A stretch of DNA of 64,000 nt from Roseomonas sp. (GTDB taxonomy: Bacteria > Pseudomonadota > Alphaproteobacteria > Acetobacterales > Acetobacteraceae): assembly GCA_020249775.1 (NCBI GenBank), contig JADCFA010000008.1:62001-126000 (forward strand). Direction: 5' to 3'. Shown here in pieces: positions 25,274 to 34,079 of this stretch. The notes beneath the pieces are model-generated. The model saw only the letters and a program-made list of their open reading frames with translations. It was not told the origin of the DNA and did not search any database. The translations under genes and the position numbers were made by a program. Each line of letters starts with the position of its first letter. Position 1 is the stretch's first letter.

Positions 25274-26497
25274 TTAAACCTGCGGCATTTCTACCTTGCC
25301 GGTATGCAGTTCAAGCCGTGACATCTCAGGCGCCACCTGCCCCGCATCACGGAAGGCCTGCTTCAACGCCGCCATATTCGGCGCGAAGATGCTCTCGCGA
25401 TTGCTGCTGACCCAATCGCGCGATTGCTGCGGCATCACCAAGGAACCCTGGAAGCGCGGCATGACCCAACGCGCGAAAAGTTCAAAGGACCGCATGGTCG
25501 CTTCCCGATCCGCCCATTCATGGGCACGGAACAAGACGCCCCCTGCGCCCCCATTGGTGAAGCCCAGCAAACGCTCAATCCCCGCCGCCACCGTTTCTGG
25601 TGATCCGACAAGCGTTGAGCCCATCGCCAGCCCATCGCGCAGCGGGTCTTCCGAACGCATCGGCGGCCGGCCCAGGGTTTCGCTGAAATAGGTCAGCGTT
25701 TCCAAAGCCTCACCATGGCGCACATCGCGCAGCGCGCGTTCATCATCCTCGGCGCAATGCAGATTGACCACCAGGCGCCAATTACGCCGGTCCATCTTCT
25801 GGCCATGCTTGGCGGCTTCCGCTTCCGCCATCTGCCATTGCTCGGCGAGCGATTTCGGCCCGCCCGGCAAGCCCGCGCCGAGTGAGAGCAAGCCAAGCCC
25901 ATATTTCGCCGCCGCCAGCGCGCCCGATGGCGTTGTCGAAGACGCGACCGAAATCGGGAAACGCGGCTCCGAATAAGGTGCCAGATGCAACCGCGCCTCA
26001 CGCAGCGTGAACCAATCGGTTTCCATGGTCACCGGTTCTTCACAGGCCAAAAGCCGCGTGATGGCATTGAGCGATTCATCCATCCGCCGGCGCTGATGCG
26101 CCGCATCAATGCCCATCATGTAAGCATCAGATACCAGCGCACCCGGCCCGCAGCCCAGCATCACGCGCCCGCGCGTCATGTGATCCAATTGCACAAAGCG
26201 CTGCGCCACCAACAACGGGTGATGATAGGGCAGGCTGGTCACACCTGATCCAAGCTTGATATGCTTGGTGCGTTCCGCTGCTGCGGCAATCATGATTTCC
26301 GGGCTCGCGATGGTTTCCCAGCCGGCGGAATGATGCTCACCAATCCAGGCCTCATCAAAGCCAAGATGGTCCAGCCATTCGATCAATTCCAAATCGCGCG
26401 TCAGCCCGAGCGTCGGGTTGTCACCAACCCGATGAAAGGGCGCGAGGAAGATGCCAAAGCGAAGGCGGCGAGGCAGCATGGGTGGATTCTCCATCAC
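25274..26497 (-). CDS. LLM-class flavin-dependent oxidoreductase
   Basis: A 407-residue bacterial-luciferase-like (F420/FMN) oxidoreductase with the TIM-barrel pattern: FGIFLAPFHRVGDNPTLGL, FDEAWIGEHHSAGWE, KLGSGVTSLPYHHPLLVAQR and GRVMLGCGPGALVSDAYMMG. The start is GTG 26497 (GTGA overlap with the NUDIX stop) or the next codon ATG 26494. Such enzymes are monooxygenases acting on alkanesulfonates, nitriloacetate-type chelates or other small molecules with reduced flavin. Cotranscribed with the PhoD gene. Confidence 0.92.
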   Translation of the reverse strand: MMENPPMLPRRLRFGIFLAPFHRVGDNPTLGLTRDLELIEWLDHLGFDEAWIGEHHSAGWETIASPEIMIAAAAERTKHIKLGSGVTSLPYHHPLLVAQRFVQLDHMTRGRVMLGCGPGALVSDAYMMGIDAAHQRRRMDESLNAITRLLACEEPVTMETDWFTLREARLHLAPYSEPRFPISVASSTTPSGALAAAKYGLGLLSLGAGLPGGPKSLAEQWQMAEAEAAKHGQKMDRRNWRLVVNLHCAEDDERALRDVRHGEALETLTYFSETLGRPPMRSEDPLRDGLAMGSTLVGSPETVAAGIERLLGFTNGGAGGVLFRAHEWADREATMRSFELFARWVMPRFQGSLVMPQQSRDWVSSNRESIFAPNMAALKQAFRDAGQVAPEMSRLELHTGKVEMPQV

Positions 26498-27210
26498 ATG
26501 GAAGGCGGGTCGCCCGCCAAAAAATCCTCGCCGCCATAATCGGCTGCGCGAGGCAGGCGCAGGATGCGCCCTTCAGGGGTTATGCCTACATATTCGGGCA
26601 ATACGGTCACCACCGGCGCGGCGCGTGCGGCGGCAAAGGCTTCCGCCACACTGTCATGCCGGGCGAGTTTGGTCAGGTTCATGCGTGTTGGGAAGACGAG
26701 TTTCTTGGTGCCGGCAATGCCTTCCGCCAAAGCATCAGCGGGCCTGATCCAGACACTATCCACCGCTTCATGGCCATCATGCAAAGCGGCCTGATCTTCG
26801 GGCGCGGCGGCCAGGAAAAAGTGCGTGTCAAAGCGCTTCGGCACTTCAAGCGGCGTGATCCAGTGTGCGAAATGCGCGAGGCCGGAAATCGCGGGCATTA
26901 GGCCACGCGCGGCCAACATGGCAGCGAATTCGCCCTCGGCTTCCGGCGCCCGGCCTTCCTCCGCCAGCAAGACGCCGCATTCTTCCCAGGTTTCGCGAAT
27001 AGCCGCGACACGAAAGGCGCCATGCGCATCACCGCCGGCCAGCACCTTGTCAGATGCCTCAACGCGACCGCCCGGAAACACCAAGGCACCAGAGGCGAAA
27101 TCAATCTGACGGTGGCGCACCACCATGAAAACTTCCATGCCGCCAGGCCCGTCACGCAGCAGCATGACAGTGGAAGCCGGGCGGGCGGGGGCAGCGGAGC
27201 TATCATTCAT
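26494..27210 (-). CDS. NUDIX hydrolase
   Basis: A 238-residue NUDIX-fold pyrophosphatase. The start is set at ATG 27210, giving a short N-tail before the ASTVMLLRDGP strand; the longer frame upstream has no family support. Motif region: FPGGRVEASD, then RVAAIRETWEECGVLLAEE, which keeps the REx2EE core (REXWEE). These enzymes cleave nucleoside diphosphates linked to another group, often CoA or nucleotide sugars; the length and the long insert before the motif match the CoA-like/NUDT19 branch. Overlaps the LLM gene by 4 bp and lies 46 bp after the ModE-like gene. Confidence 0.92.
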   Translation of the reverse strand: MNDSSAAPARPASTVMLLRDGPGGMEVFMVVRHRQIDFASGALVFPGGRVEASDKVLAGGDAHGAFRVAAIRETWEECGVLLAEEGRAPEAEGEFAAMLAARGLMPAISGLAHFAHWITPLEVPKRFDTHFFLAAAPEDQAALHDGHEAVDSVWIRPADALAEGIAGTKKLVFPTRMNLTKLARHDSVAEAFAAARAAPVVTVLPEYVGITPEGRILRLPRAADYGGEDFLAGDPPSM

Positions 27211-27256
27211 GCCCGCATTGCAGCGCGCCCAGCGCTCCGCCGCAAGGTGCCTCGCC

Positions 27257-27589
27257 TCATCCCTTGGCCAGGCGCCGCAAATGCGTCGCAGCCGCGCGGC
27301 TGGCAGCGGCTTCAATGTCACGAAAGCCGAGCACCAGCGCCTCTCCCAGGCGTGTCAACCGCGCCCCGCCCCCCCCGGCGCCGCCAGTAACGCGCTCCAC
27401 CACCGGGGCCGAGAAGGTCTCATTCAACTCCGCCACCAATTCCCAGGCCCGGCGATAAGACATGCCAAGCGACCTGGCGGCGGCGCTGATCGAACCGGCT
27501 TCCGCAATCGCTTCCAGCAGGGCGATCTTGCCCGGGCCCACGCGGCCATCAGCGAAATCAAGCCGGAGCCAAAGCGCGGCGTCCTTCAT
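27257..27589 (-). CDS. modE: ModE-family winged-helix regulator, DNA-binding domain only
   Basis: A 110-residue protein matching the N-terminal winged helix of ModE: GKIALLEAIAEAGSISAAAR, then SLGMSYRRAWELVAELN, the recognition helix. A glycine-rich wing (TGGAGGGGARLT) follows. The C-terminal di-Mop molybdate-sensing domains of E. coli ModE are absent, so this is the short form, which must sense molybdate another way or act with the transporter. ATGA overlap with modC; the probable target is the inverted repeat ahead of modA. Confidence 0.88.
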   Translation of the reverse strand: MKDAALWLRLDFADGRVGPGKIALLEAIAEAGSISAAARSLGMSYRRAWELVAELNETFSAPVVERVTGGAGGGGARLTRLGEALVLGFRDIEAAASRAAATHLRRLAKG

Positions 27590-28686
27590 GGCCGGGCCAT
27601 CACATGCAGCGCATCACGCAGCAGGGAAACGCTGCATGCTTCGCCCACTGCCAGGCCATTGCGCTGCGCGGCATGGCGCGGCAGGGCAAAGGTCAATTGC
27701 CGACCTTCCGGATCGCCCACATCCAGGGTCACACGCATTTCCTCGCCCATGGGCAGCAGTGCGGTGATGGTGCCGGCAACCGGGTTCTCCCTTTCGCCGG
27801 CAGAAGGTCGGCCACGCCGATGCAGCACCACCCCGCCCGCGCCGATCAGCCAATCAACGGCGCTACCAGGCGGCAGGCTAGGCATGGGCGCGGCTTCCAG
27901 CACTTGGCTACCCCAGCGCAGCCGCGTCAGGCCATCCTCATGCGCCAGGATCACGCCGGTAAAAAGGTTGCGCAGATCAAGCAGCCGCGCGACCTCGGCC
28001 GAGGCCGGCCGGGCCAGCATTTCCGCGGGCGGCGCGGTTTGCAGCCCGCGGCCCCGATGCAGCAGCAGCATGCGATCCGCAAGCGATGCGGCCTCATCCA
28101 AATCATGCGTGACCAGGATGATCGGAATGGCAAGCCCCTGGCGCAGATTGGCCAATTCCACCTGCAAGCGCCGCCGCGTGGCGCGGTCCACCGCGCTGAA
28201 GGGTTCATCCAGCAGCAAAACGGCAGGCTCGCGCGCCAAAGCCCGCGCCACGGCGACGCGCTGTTGCTGGCCGCCGGAAAGCTCGGCTGGGCGGCGTTGC
28301 TCAAGCCCCGCAAGATGCACACGCGCCAGCAGCGCGGCAGCGCGTGCGGCGCGCTCGGCGGCGGGCAAATGGCCCATGGCGGCCATGACATTGGCCAGAG
28401 CTGTCATATGCGGAAATAGCGCGTAATCCTGAAACACCAGCCCGACGCGGCGCCGATGCGCCGGCAGATCAAGCGCGCGGCTGGTATCGAGCCACGCCTG
28501 TCCATCACAAATCACGCTGCCGCTTTCGGGATGATGCAGCCCGGCAATGGCGCGGAGCGTCGTGGATTTGCCCGCGCCTGACGGGCCAATAATGGCGAGC
28601 AATTCCCCCGGTGCGCAATCCAGCGCGATATCAAGCGCGATCGGCGCTCTTGCCTTCAGGCGCAAGGAAAGCCCGGCATCAGCCAT
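27586..28686 (-). CDS. modC: Molybdate ABC transporter ATP-binding protein
   Basis: A 366-residue ATPase energising molybdate import at the inner membrane. It has Walker A GPSGAGKST (about residues 35-43), the ABC signature LSGGQQQRVAVARAL, Walker B VLLLDEPFSAVD and the switch VTHDLDEA. The C-terminal 110 residues form a TOBE/Mop-like domain (LPMGEEMRVTLDVGDPEG), usual for ModC. Overlaps modB by 8 bp and modE by 4 bp. Confidence 0.96.
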   Translation of the reverse strand: MADAGLSLRLKARAPIALDIALDCAPGELLAIIGPSGAGKSTTLRAIAGLHHPESGSVICDGQAWLDTSRALDLPAHRRRVGLVFQDYALFPHMTALANVMAAMGHLPAAERAARAAALLARVHLAGLEQRRPAELSGGQQQRVAVARALAREPAVLLLDEPFSAVDRATRRRLQVELANLRQGLAIPIILVTHDLDEAASLADRMLLLHRGRGLQTAPPAEMLARPASAEVARLLDLRNLFTGVILAHEDGLTRLRWGSQVLEAAPMPSLPPGSAVDWLIGAGGVVLHRRGRPSAGERENPVAGTITALLPMGEEMRVTLDVGDPEGRQLTFALPRHAAQRNGLAVGEACSVSLLRDALHVMARP

Positions 28687-29350
28687 GGCGGCGGCGCCCG
28701 ATTCCGCGTGTCAGGCGCTGTACCAGCAACAGCGCCACCAGGCAGATCAGCAATAGCAACGCCGACATGCTGGCGGCGGCGGCATCGTCAAAAGCCTGCA
28801 CGCGATCATAAATCGCGATGGCGGCGGTGCGGGTTTCGCCGGGGATGGCGCCGCCCACCATCAGCACCACGCCGAATTCGCCAAGCGTATGGGCGAAGGT
28901 CAGCACAATGGCCGTGGCAATGCCGGGCCAGGCAAGCGGCAATTCAATGCGCCGGAACACCGCCCAAGGGGTCATGCCGGAAGTGGCGCCGGCTTCGCGC
29001 AGATTGGGCGGGATGGCGGCGAAAGCGTTCTGAATCGGCTGCACGGCAAAGGGGATATTCGCAATGGCACTCGCCAGCAGCAGCCCTTCAAAGGAAAAAG
29101 CGAGGGTGCGGCCGAATAGCGCTTGGAAAGCGCCACCAAGCCAGGTGCCGGCGCCAAAGGCGGCCAGCAAATAAAAACCAAGCACAGTCGGCGGCAGCAC
29201 CAGCGGCAGCGCCACCGCCGCTTCAACCACGCCCCGCCCGCGAAAGCGCCGCAGTGCCAGAAAGCGCCCGAGCCATAGCGCCAAAGGCAGCAGGATCACC
29301 ACCGTGCCAAGACCAAGCCAGAGCGAAAGGCGGAAGGCGGGCCAATCCAT
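28679..29350 (-). CDS. modB: Molybdate ABC transporter permease
   Basis: A 223-residue inner-membrane permease with five hydrophobic segments. The EAA loop that docks to the ATPase is visible as NLREAGATSGMTPWAVFRRI (about 135-155). Membrane spans include VVILLPLALWLGRF at the start and LLLLICLVALLLVQRL near the end. Length and topology are standard for ModB. Three bp after modA. Confidence 0.96.
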   Translation of the reverse strand: MDWPAFRLSLWLGLGTVVILLPLALWLGRFLALRRFRGRGVVEAAVALPLVLPPTVLGFYLLAAFGAGTWLGGAFQALFGRTLAFSFEGLLLASAIANIPFAVQPIQNAFAAIPPNLREAGATSGMTPWAVFRRIELPLAWPGIATAIVLTFAHTLGEFGVVLMVGGAIPGETRTAAIAIYDRVQAFDDAAAASMSALLLLICLVALLLVQRLTRGIGRRRHG

Positions 29351-29353
29351 CGC

Positions 29354-30121
29354 TCAGGGTGCCTGCAGGCCATGGCGCGCAAAGACCGCTATCGCCCCGG
29401 GGGAAAGCAACCAGGCCTGCACGCGCAGCGCCGCGTCACTGCCACGCTTTGTCACCGCGAAGCTATGGCGGAGCGGCCCATGCAAAGCTCTCGGCACCAG
29501 GCTGAAGCTACCGCGCGCCGTGAGCGCGGGGGAAAGCGCGAGAGAATGCGCAACAAGGCCGCCTGTCGCACCTTCGGTTGTGGCGAATTGCGCTGCCTGG
29601 GCAATGCTGGTGCCAAAGACAAGGTGCGGGCGCAGCGCCTCCCACAGATCAAGCCGGCGCAGGGCTTCTTCGGCGGCGCGGCCATAGGGGGCGATTTCCG
29701 GATTGGCAATGGCAAAGCGCTGCACGCGCCCTGCCGCCAGCAAGGGGCGAAGCGCCTCCAGCCCCGTAGCGGGATCAAGCGCTGATCCGCGCGGGGCAAA
29801 TAACGCCAACCGACCAAGCGCAAAGACATGCCCCGCATCGCGCGTGTGTCCCGCTTCAGTGAGTTTTTGGATGCTGATCTCATCGGCGGCAATCAGCATC
29901 TCAAACGGCGCGCCTTGCGCGATTTGCCGCGCCAGATTGCCGCTCGCGCCATAGGCGAAGCGCGGCGCGATCCCGGTTTCAGCCATGATCAGCGCTGCCG
30001 CTTCCTCCAGCGCCGGTTGCAGACTGGCGGCAGCCGCGATCAACGGCGCCGGACGCGCGGCCACCTGCCCGCCAAGCATGGGCGCAGAACCAAATGCCAA
30101 AAGCAGGGCGCGGCGGTGCAT
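29354..30121 (-). CDS. modA: Molybdate-binding periplasmic protein
   Basis: A 255-residue periplasmic receptor for molybdate (and likely tungstate). ATG 30121 gives a leader MHRRALLLAFGSAPMLGG with a GAGG ribosome site; a TTG 12 bp upstream is also in frame. The mature chain starts IAAAASLQPALEEAAALI, where the serine contacts the oxyanion, then YGASGNLARQIAQGAPFEML and IANPEIAPYGRAAEEAL. First gene of modABC-modE, with a ModE-box-like repeat 26-49 bp ahead of its start. Confidence 0.95.
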   Translation of the reverse strand: MHRRALLLAFGSAPMLGGQVAARPAPLIAAAASLQPALEEAAALIMAETGIAPRFAYGASGNLARQIAQGAPFEMLIAADEISIQKLTEAGHTRDAGHVFALGRLALFAPRGSALDPATGLEALRPLLAAGRVQRFAIANPEIAPYGRAAEEALRRLDLWEALRPHLVFGTSIAQAAQFATTEGATGGLVAHSLALSPALTARGSFSLVPRALHGPLRHSFAVTKRGSDAALRVQAWLLSPGAIAVFARHGLQAP

Positions 30122-30424
30122 TGGAAGCCTCAATGATGCCCATCAGCGTTATTCCCATTCGGATATAGCCGAACAGCATCCCGCTCCACAAGCTCATCCG
30201 CAAAAATTCGGGCGCGTATTTTCCAAATGTAAATCTTGCAATGGCAATAAAGGGGGTGAGGAGCAAAAAATGTTCACATCCCAAAAATGCTTTTTGCCCA
30301 TGAGGGTGCATAAAGCACAAATTTTTTTGGAAGCTATTAATACCGCATTCATAAATGAAGATATTGCGTTGCCATGCGGTAATGCCAATCAAAAACCACC
30401 CGCGACTTTTGCGGGGGCCGATTC
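30122..30424. promoter_or_regulatory. Divergent control region of modA and the RTX gene
   Basis: About 300 bp, much richer in A+T than its neighbours and without a gene. It drives modA on the minus strand and the RTX gene on the plus strand. Notable elements are the ModE-box-like repeat (30147-30170), an inverted repeat CAAAAA-TG-CTTTTTG around 30281-30297, and a small stem (30399-30403 with 30411-30415) that covers the G-rich stretch just ahead of the RTX start, which could limit ribosome access. Confidence 0.6.
30147..30170 (-). promoter_or_regulatory. Putative ModE box upstream of modA
   Basis: An interrupted inverted repeat CGTTATTC, 8 bp spacer, ATATAGCC. It matches the established ModE operator layout (CGnTATAT, 8 bp, ATATAnCG) at 6 of 8 bases on the left and 7 of 8 on the right, with identical spacing. 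It lies 26-49 bp upstream of the modA start, where binding would block transcription when molybdate is plentiful. Confidence 0.6.
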
Positions 30425-33046
30425 ATGAGCGGGGCCTTCTCTACGATTGGCACAGCCGGAAATGATCTTCTCTCAGTTCCGGGTGCCACGGACGATAGCC
30501 TTGCCGGGCTTGACGGTGATGACACGCTGCTTGGCTTTGGCGGTGTGGATCAGCTCTCCGGTGGGGCAGGCAATGATTCCCTTGATGGCGGTGATCTGAC
30601 GGATTATCTGCAAGGTAATGCTGGCGATGATACGCTACGCGGCGGCAATGGTTGGGATACTCTTTGGGCAGACAGCCCAAGCGGGACCAGCGGCGATAAT
30701 GCGTCCTCACGTAATCTTTTGCGCGGCGATGCAGGCGATGACGTCTTGCTGGGGGCGCTTGGGCGCGACACCCTGGAAGGCGGTGAAGGCCAGGATGTGC
30801 TGAGCGCTGGCGGGGGTGCGGATTGGCTCTCTGGCGGCAATGATGCCGATACTTTCCTGATTGACCTTTTCACAAATCCCGCGCTCGTCAGCAATTTCTT
30901 GGCGGCTGATACGATTGCTGATTTTTCCCGAATGCAAGGCGATTCGCTTTCCTTGGGCCTTACAAATGGGGTGTTGCAAGGTAGCTTGGGGCCGGCGCCG
31001 CTGATTTGGTGTGGAGCCTTGCAGACTAATGCTGGACCATTGCCGGGGCTTTCGCTGCCAGGCGCCAAATTGGGCTTGGGTTATCTGCAGGCTTGGTACA
31101 TTCCGGCAGCCAGCACAGATACATTGCCGGGCGGCTGGCTTACAATTGATTTGGATCAGGATAATGCGCTCGGCACCGCTGACCTGCTGATCCGCCTGGT
31201 AACAACCAGCTTCGCGCCCGAAAGCTTCTATTACTGGGTCGCGGTGGGCAGCTTCGCAGGCATGGCCGGTGGCGCAAATGATGACGTGATTTCGGCATTA
31301 GCCTCAGGGTCAAGGTTGTTCGGCCTGAGCGGGTCCGATTTGCTGCTGGGGGAAGCTGCAGCGGATTGGCTCTCGGGCGGTGCCGGCGCCGATACGCTTT
31401 CCGGCCTTGGCGCTTCCGATCAGCTCTGGGGCGGTGCCGGCAATGATTGGCTCAATGGCGGCATTGGCAATGATGCGCTCTACGCCGATGGTCCCACCCT
31501 TGACGACATGGATGTCGCGGAAGCCGCCAATCATTTGGATGGTGAAGCGGGCAATGATTCGCTCTATGGCGGAGCGGGTCTTGATCGGCTGCTCGGCGGC
31601 GATGACGCTGACTACCTCTATGGCGCGGATGGCGCCGATACGCTGGATGGCGGCACGGGCAGTGATCAGTTGATCGGCGGTGATGGTGCCGATAGCCTGA
31701 TTGGTGGCAGTGGCGCCGATACTCTTGACGGCGCCGCTGGCGATGATTGGCTTGTGCTGCAGGACGCGACGGATCGGCTGAGTGGTGGTGATGGGTATGA
31801 CTGGCTAATTCTATCCCTCGGGCTTTCGATTAATCTCGGACTTCTGGGCAATCAGGTAACCAATGGTTCCTGGATTGCAGACTTCGAAGCCGTGGATGCC
31901 AGGACCTCCAACGCCGCCATGACAATGATTGGGAGCAATGACGCGAATTACCTTTTCGGCGGGTCGGCGAGTGACAGTTTAGGCGGCAATGAAGGCGATG
32001 ATTACCTTCTGGGGGGAGCCGGCAATGATACGCTGGCCGGCGGCACTGGCCAGAATATTCTGGAAGGCGGCGCGGGGGATGATTTCTACCAAGTTGACAG
32101 TATGGATGACCTGCCACTGGAAAATCCAGAGCAAGGGTTTGATACGATTTCGGCTGGCATTGATTTCTATCTGCCCACCGACATCGAAACCCTGATCTTT
32201 TCATCTACGGGGCAAGCGCAGCGGGGCTCCGGCAATGAAGGGAATAATCTCATCATCGGCAATGCGCTGACGAATGCGCTGTTTGGCGGCTCGGGCAATG
32301 ATACAATACAGGGCGGGGCGGGTGATGATACGCTGCAAGGCGATACCGGGGATGATCAACTGATCGGCGGCGATGGCGCGGGCGATTGGGTGAGCTATGC
32401 GAACCTCACCGAATTCGGCCAGAACGTCGTGGTCAATTTGAACAGTTCTTGGGCGACGGGCGCTGCCGGCAGCGACTTCCTGCAAGGGATCGAATATGCG
32501 CTCACCGGGGCCGGCGATGACCAGCTTTTTGGCAATGCAGCAGCAAATTACCTCGCCGCCGGGGCAGGCGCCGATATGCTTCGGGGCGAAGCCGGCGCCG
32601 ATACGCTGGATGGCGGAGAGCAGGATGATACCCTTTATGGTGGTTCAGAGGGCGACCTGCTGATCGGCGGCGTCGGGCAGGATTCGATATCCGGCGATGC
32701 CGGCAATGACACGCTGATCGGCGGGGAAGGCGCCGATTCCATGGCAGGCGGCGGCGGCAATGACCTCTATTACTTCATCGAAGCCCAGGATCGGATCATC
32801 GAAACCTCAGGCGGGGGCCAGGATACCATCATCACCTCGGCCAATATCAGCATGGCGGGGGATGTTGAGGTGCTGGTGATTGCCGATGGGATCAGCAACC
32901 TTACCCTTATTGCCGGGTCAGGCGGCTCGCTGATGGTCGGCAATGGCCTCAGCAATAACTTCCAGGGGGGCGCAGGGCATGATGTGATCCTTGCGGGTGG
33001 CGGGAGTCTCGACGATATACTGGCCCTCTTCAATGTTTGGCTCTAG
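30425..33046 (+). CDS. Large RTX calcium-binding repeat protein, probably type I secreted
   Basis: An 873-residue acidic, Gly/Asp-rich protein made almost entirely of RTX nonapeptides (GGxGxDxLx), such as GGAGNDSLDGG. Repeat blocks lie around residues 18-140, 285-480, 500-560, 610-660 and 695-790. The spacers between them (about 150-285, 565-610, 790-850) are beta-rich and include DTIADFSRMQGDSLSL, a motif usually linked to RTX beta-rolls. There is no N-terminal signal, as expected for type I secretion through a C-terminal signal, and no recognisable catalytic domain. The repeats would fold as beta-rolls on binding calcium outside the cell. No ABC/MFP/OMF exporter is adjacent. Role unknown; adhesin or matrix protein are options. 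Confidence 0.88.
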   Translation: MSGAFSTIGTAGNDLLSVPGATDDSLAGLDGDDTLLGFGGVDQLSGGAGNDSLDGGDLTDYLQGNAGDDTLRGGNGWDTLWADSPSGTSGDNASSRNLLRGDAGDDVLLGALGRDTLEGGEGQDVLSAGGGADWLSGGNDADTFLIDLFTNPALVSNFLAADTIADFSRMQGDSLSLGLTNGVLQGSLGPAPLIWCGALQTNAGPLPGLSLPGAKLGLGYLQAWYIPAASTDTLPGGWLTIDLDQDNALGTADLLIRLVTTSFAPESFYYWVAVGSFAGMAGGANDDVISALASGSRLFGLSGSDLLLGEAAADWLSGGAGADTLSGLGASDQLWGGAGNDWLNGGIGNDALYADGPTLDDMDVAEAANHLDGEAGNDSLYGGAGLDRLLGGDDADYLYGADGADTLDGGTGSDQLIGGDGADSLIGGSGADTLDGAAGDDWLVLQDATDRLSGGDGYDWLILSLGLSINLGLLGNQVTNGSWIADFEAVDARTSNAAMTMIGSNDANYLFGGSASDSLGGNEGDDYLLGGAGNDTLAGGTGQNILEGGAGDDFYQVDSMDDLPLENPEQGFDTISAGIDFYLPTDIETLIFSSTGQAQRGSGNEGNNLIIGNALTNALFGGSGNDTIQGGAGDDTLQGDTGDDQLIGGDGAGDWVSYANLTEFGQNVVVNLNSSWATGAAGSDFLQGIEYALTGAGDDQLFGNAAANYLAAGAGADMLRGEAGADTLDGGEQDDTLYGGSEGDLLIGGVGQDSISGDAGNDTLIGGEGADSMAGGGGNDLYYFIEAQDRIIETSGGGQDTIITSANISMAGDVEVLVIADGISNLTLIAGSGGSLMVGNGLSNNFQGGAGHDVILAGGGSLDDILALFNVWL

Positions 33047-33049
33047 CCC

Positions 33050-33067
33050 CATGGGCCCGGGCCCATG
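33050..33067. repeat. Perfect 18-bp palindrome after the RTX gene
   Basis: A perfect GC-rich palindrome CATGGGCCC/GGGCCCATG a few bases after the RTX stop codon. It can form a 7-bp stem with a CCGG loop. There is no T-tract, so it may be an inefficient terminator or a protein-binding site between the RTX gene and msrA. Confidence 0.4.
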
Positions 33068-33095
33068 AGCAGAAGTCGAGGAAGGCTGGTTTGTG

Positions 33096-33638
33096 ATGGA
33101 AAAGGCAACGCTTGGCGGCGGCTGCTTCTGGTGCCTGGAGGCCGTGTTCCTCGGCATGAAGGGTGTGGCCGCGGTAACCTCGGGCTATGCTGGCGGGCAT
33201 GTCGCCAACCCGAGCTATGAGGAGGTTTGCGGCAAGCGTACCGGCCATGCCGAGGTTGTGCAGGTCAGCTATGATCCCGCTATGATTTCCTTTCGGGACT
33301 TGCTGAAGGTCTTTTTCACCATCCATGACCCCACCACGAAGGACCGGCAAGGCGCCGATATCGGCCCGCAATATCGCAGCATCATCCTGACCCATGACGA
33401 CGCGCAGGCGACAACGGCGCGGGAAGTGATGGCGGAACTGACCGCCGCGCGGCTTTGGGGCAACCCGATTGTTACCGAAATCGTGCCGCTGACCCAATTC
33501 TGGCCAGCCGAACCCGAGCACCATAATTACTTCGCGCGCAACCCCTGGTCCGGCTATTGCCAGGCCGTTGTGGCGCCGAAAGTCCTGAAATTCCGCAAGA
33601 ATTTTGCCAATTTGCTGAAACCCGATCAGGGGGCATAA
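33096..33638 (+). CDS. msrA: Peptide-methionine (S)-S-oxide reductase
   Basis: A 180-residue MsrA. The catalytic motif GGGCFWCLEAVF lies at residues 7-18, with the nucleophilic Cys and the Phe-Trp of the active site. It is followed by GVAAVTSGYAGGHVANPSYEEVC, DLLKVFFTIHDPTTKDRQG and QYRSIIL, all diagnostic. ATG 33096 follows a GTG at 33093 in the same frame. It repairs oxidised methionine (S-epimer) in the cytoplasm. Seven bp ahead of msrB, so both epimers are handled by one operon. Confidence 0.97.
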   Translation: MEKATLGGGCFWCLEAVFLGMKGVAAVTSGYAGGHVANPSYEEVCGKRTGHAEVVQVSYDPAMISFRDLLKVFFTIHDPTTKDRQGADIGPQYRSIILTHDDAQATTAREVMAELTAARLWGNPIVTEIVPLTQFWPAEPEHHNYFARNPWSGYCQAVVAPKVLKFRKNFANLLKPDQGA

Positions 33639-33644
33639 GGGGAC

Positions 33645-34079
33645 ATGGTGTTTTTCAAGCAAAACAAGGCGCAAGAGGAAGTCTTTCCGATCCAGAAGAC
33701 CGAAAGCGAATGGCGTGCGGCACTTTCCCCCGAAGCCTTTCGCGTGCTGCGCCAACATGGCACGGAAAGGCCCGGCACATCGCCGCTGAATGCCGAAAAG
33801 CGCCCTGGGCGTTTCCTGTGTGGTGGCTGCGCCACGCCGCTCTTTGATGCGGCGACCAAGTATGAAAGCGGCACGGGCTGGCCTTCCTTTTATGCCCCGC
33901 TGGAAGGTGCGGTCGCGACCCATATTGACCGTTCACTCTTTATGGTGCGGACCGAGGTGCATTGCGCCCAATGTGGCGGCCATCTTGGCCATGTTTTTCC
34001 CGATGGGCCGCCGCCTACAGGCCAACGCTATTGCATGAATGGCATCGCCATGACCTTTGAAGCCGCGGGCGCATCATGA
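33645..34079 (+). CDS. msrB: Peptide-methionine (R)-S-oxide reductase
   Basis: A 144-residue MsrB. Zinc ligands are in two CxxC pairs (CGGC near residue 62 and CAQC near 107). The substrate motif is [13 protein letters not shown], and the catalytic Cys is in [12 protein letters not shown] typical C-terminal [11 protein letters not shown] precedes it. It reduces the R-epimer of methionine sulfoxide using thioredoxin. Its last 4 bp overlap the propeller gene (ATGA). Confidence 0.97.
   Translation: MVFFKQNKAQEEVFPIQKTESEWRAALSPEAFRVLRQHGTERPGTSPLNAEKRPGRFLCGGCATPLFDAATKYESGTGWPSFYAPLEGAVATHIDRSLFMVRTEVHCAQCGGHLGHVFPDGPPPTGQRYCMNGIAMTFEAAGAS

Noticed and set aside
30425-33046. Repetitive DNA as a satellite or CRISPR-like element
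   Set aside because: The periodicity follows codons for RTX nonapeptides; it is a protein repeat in an intact gene.
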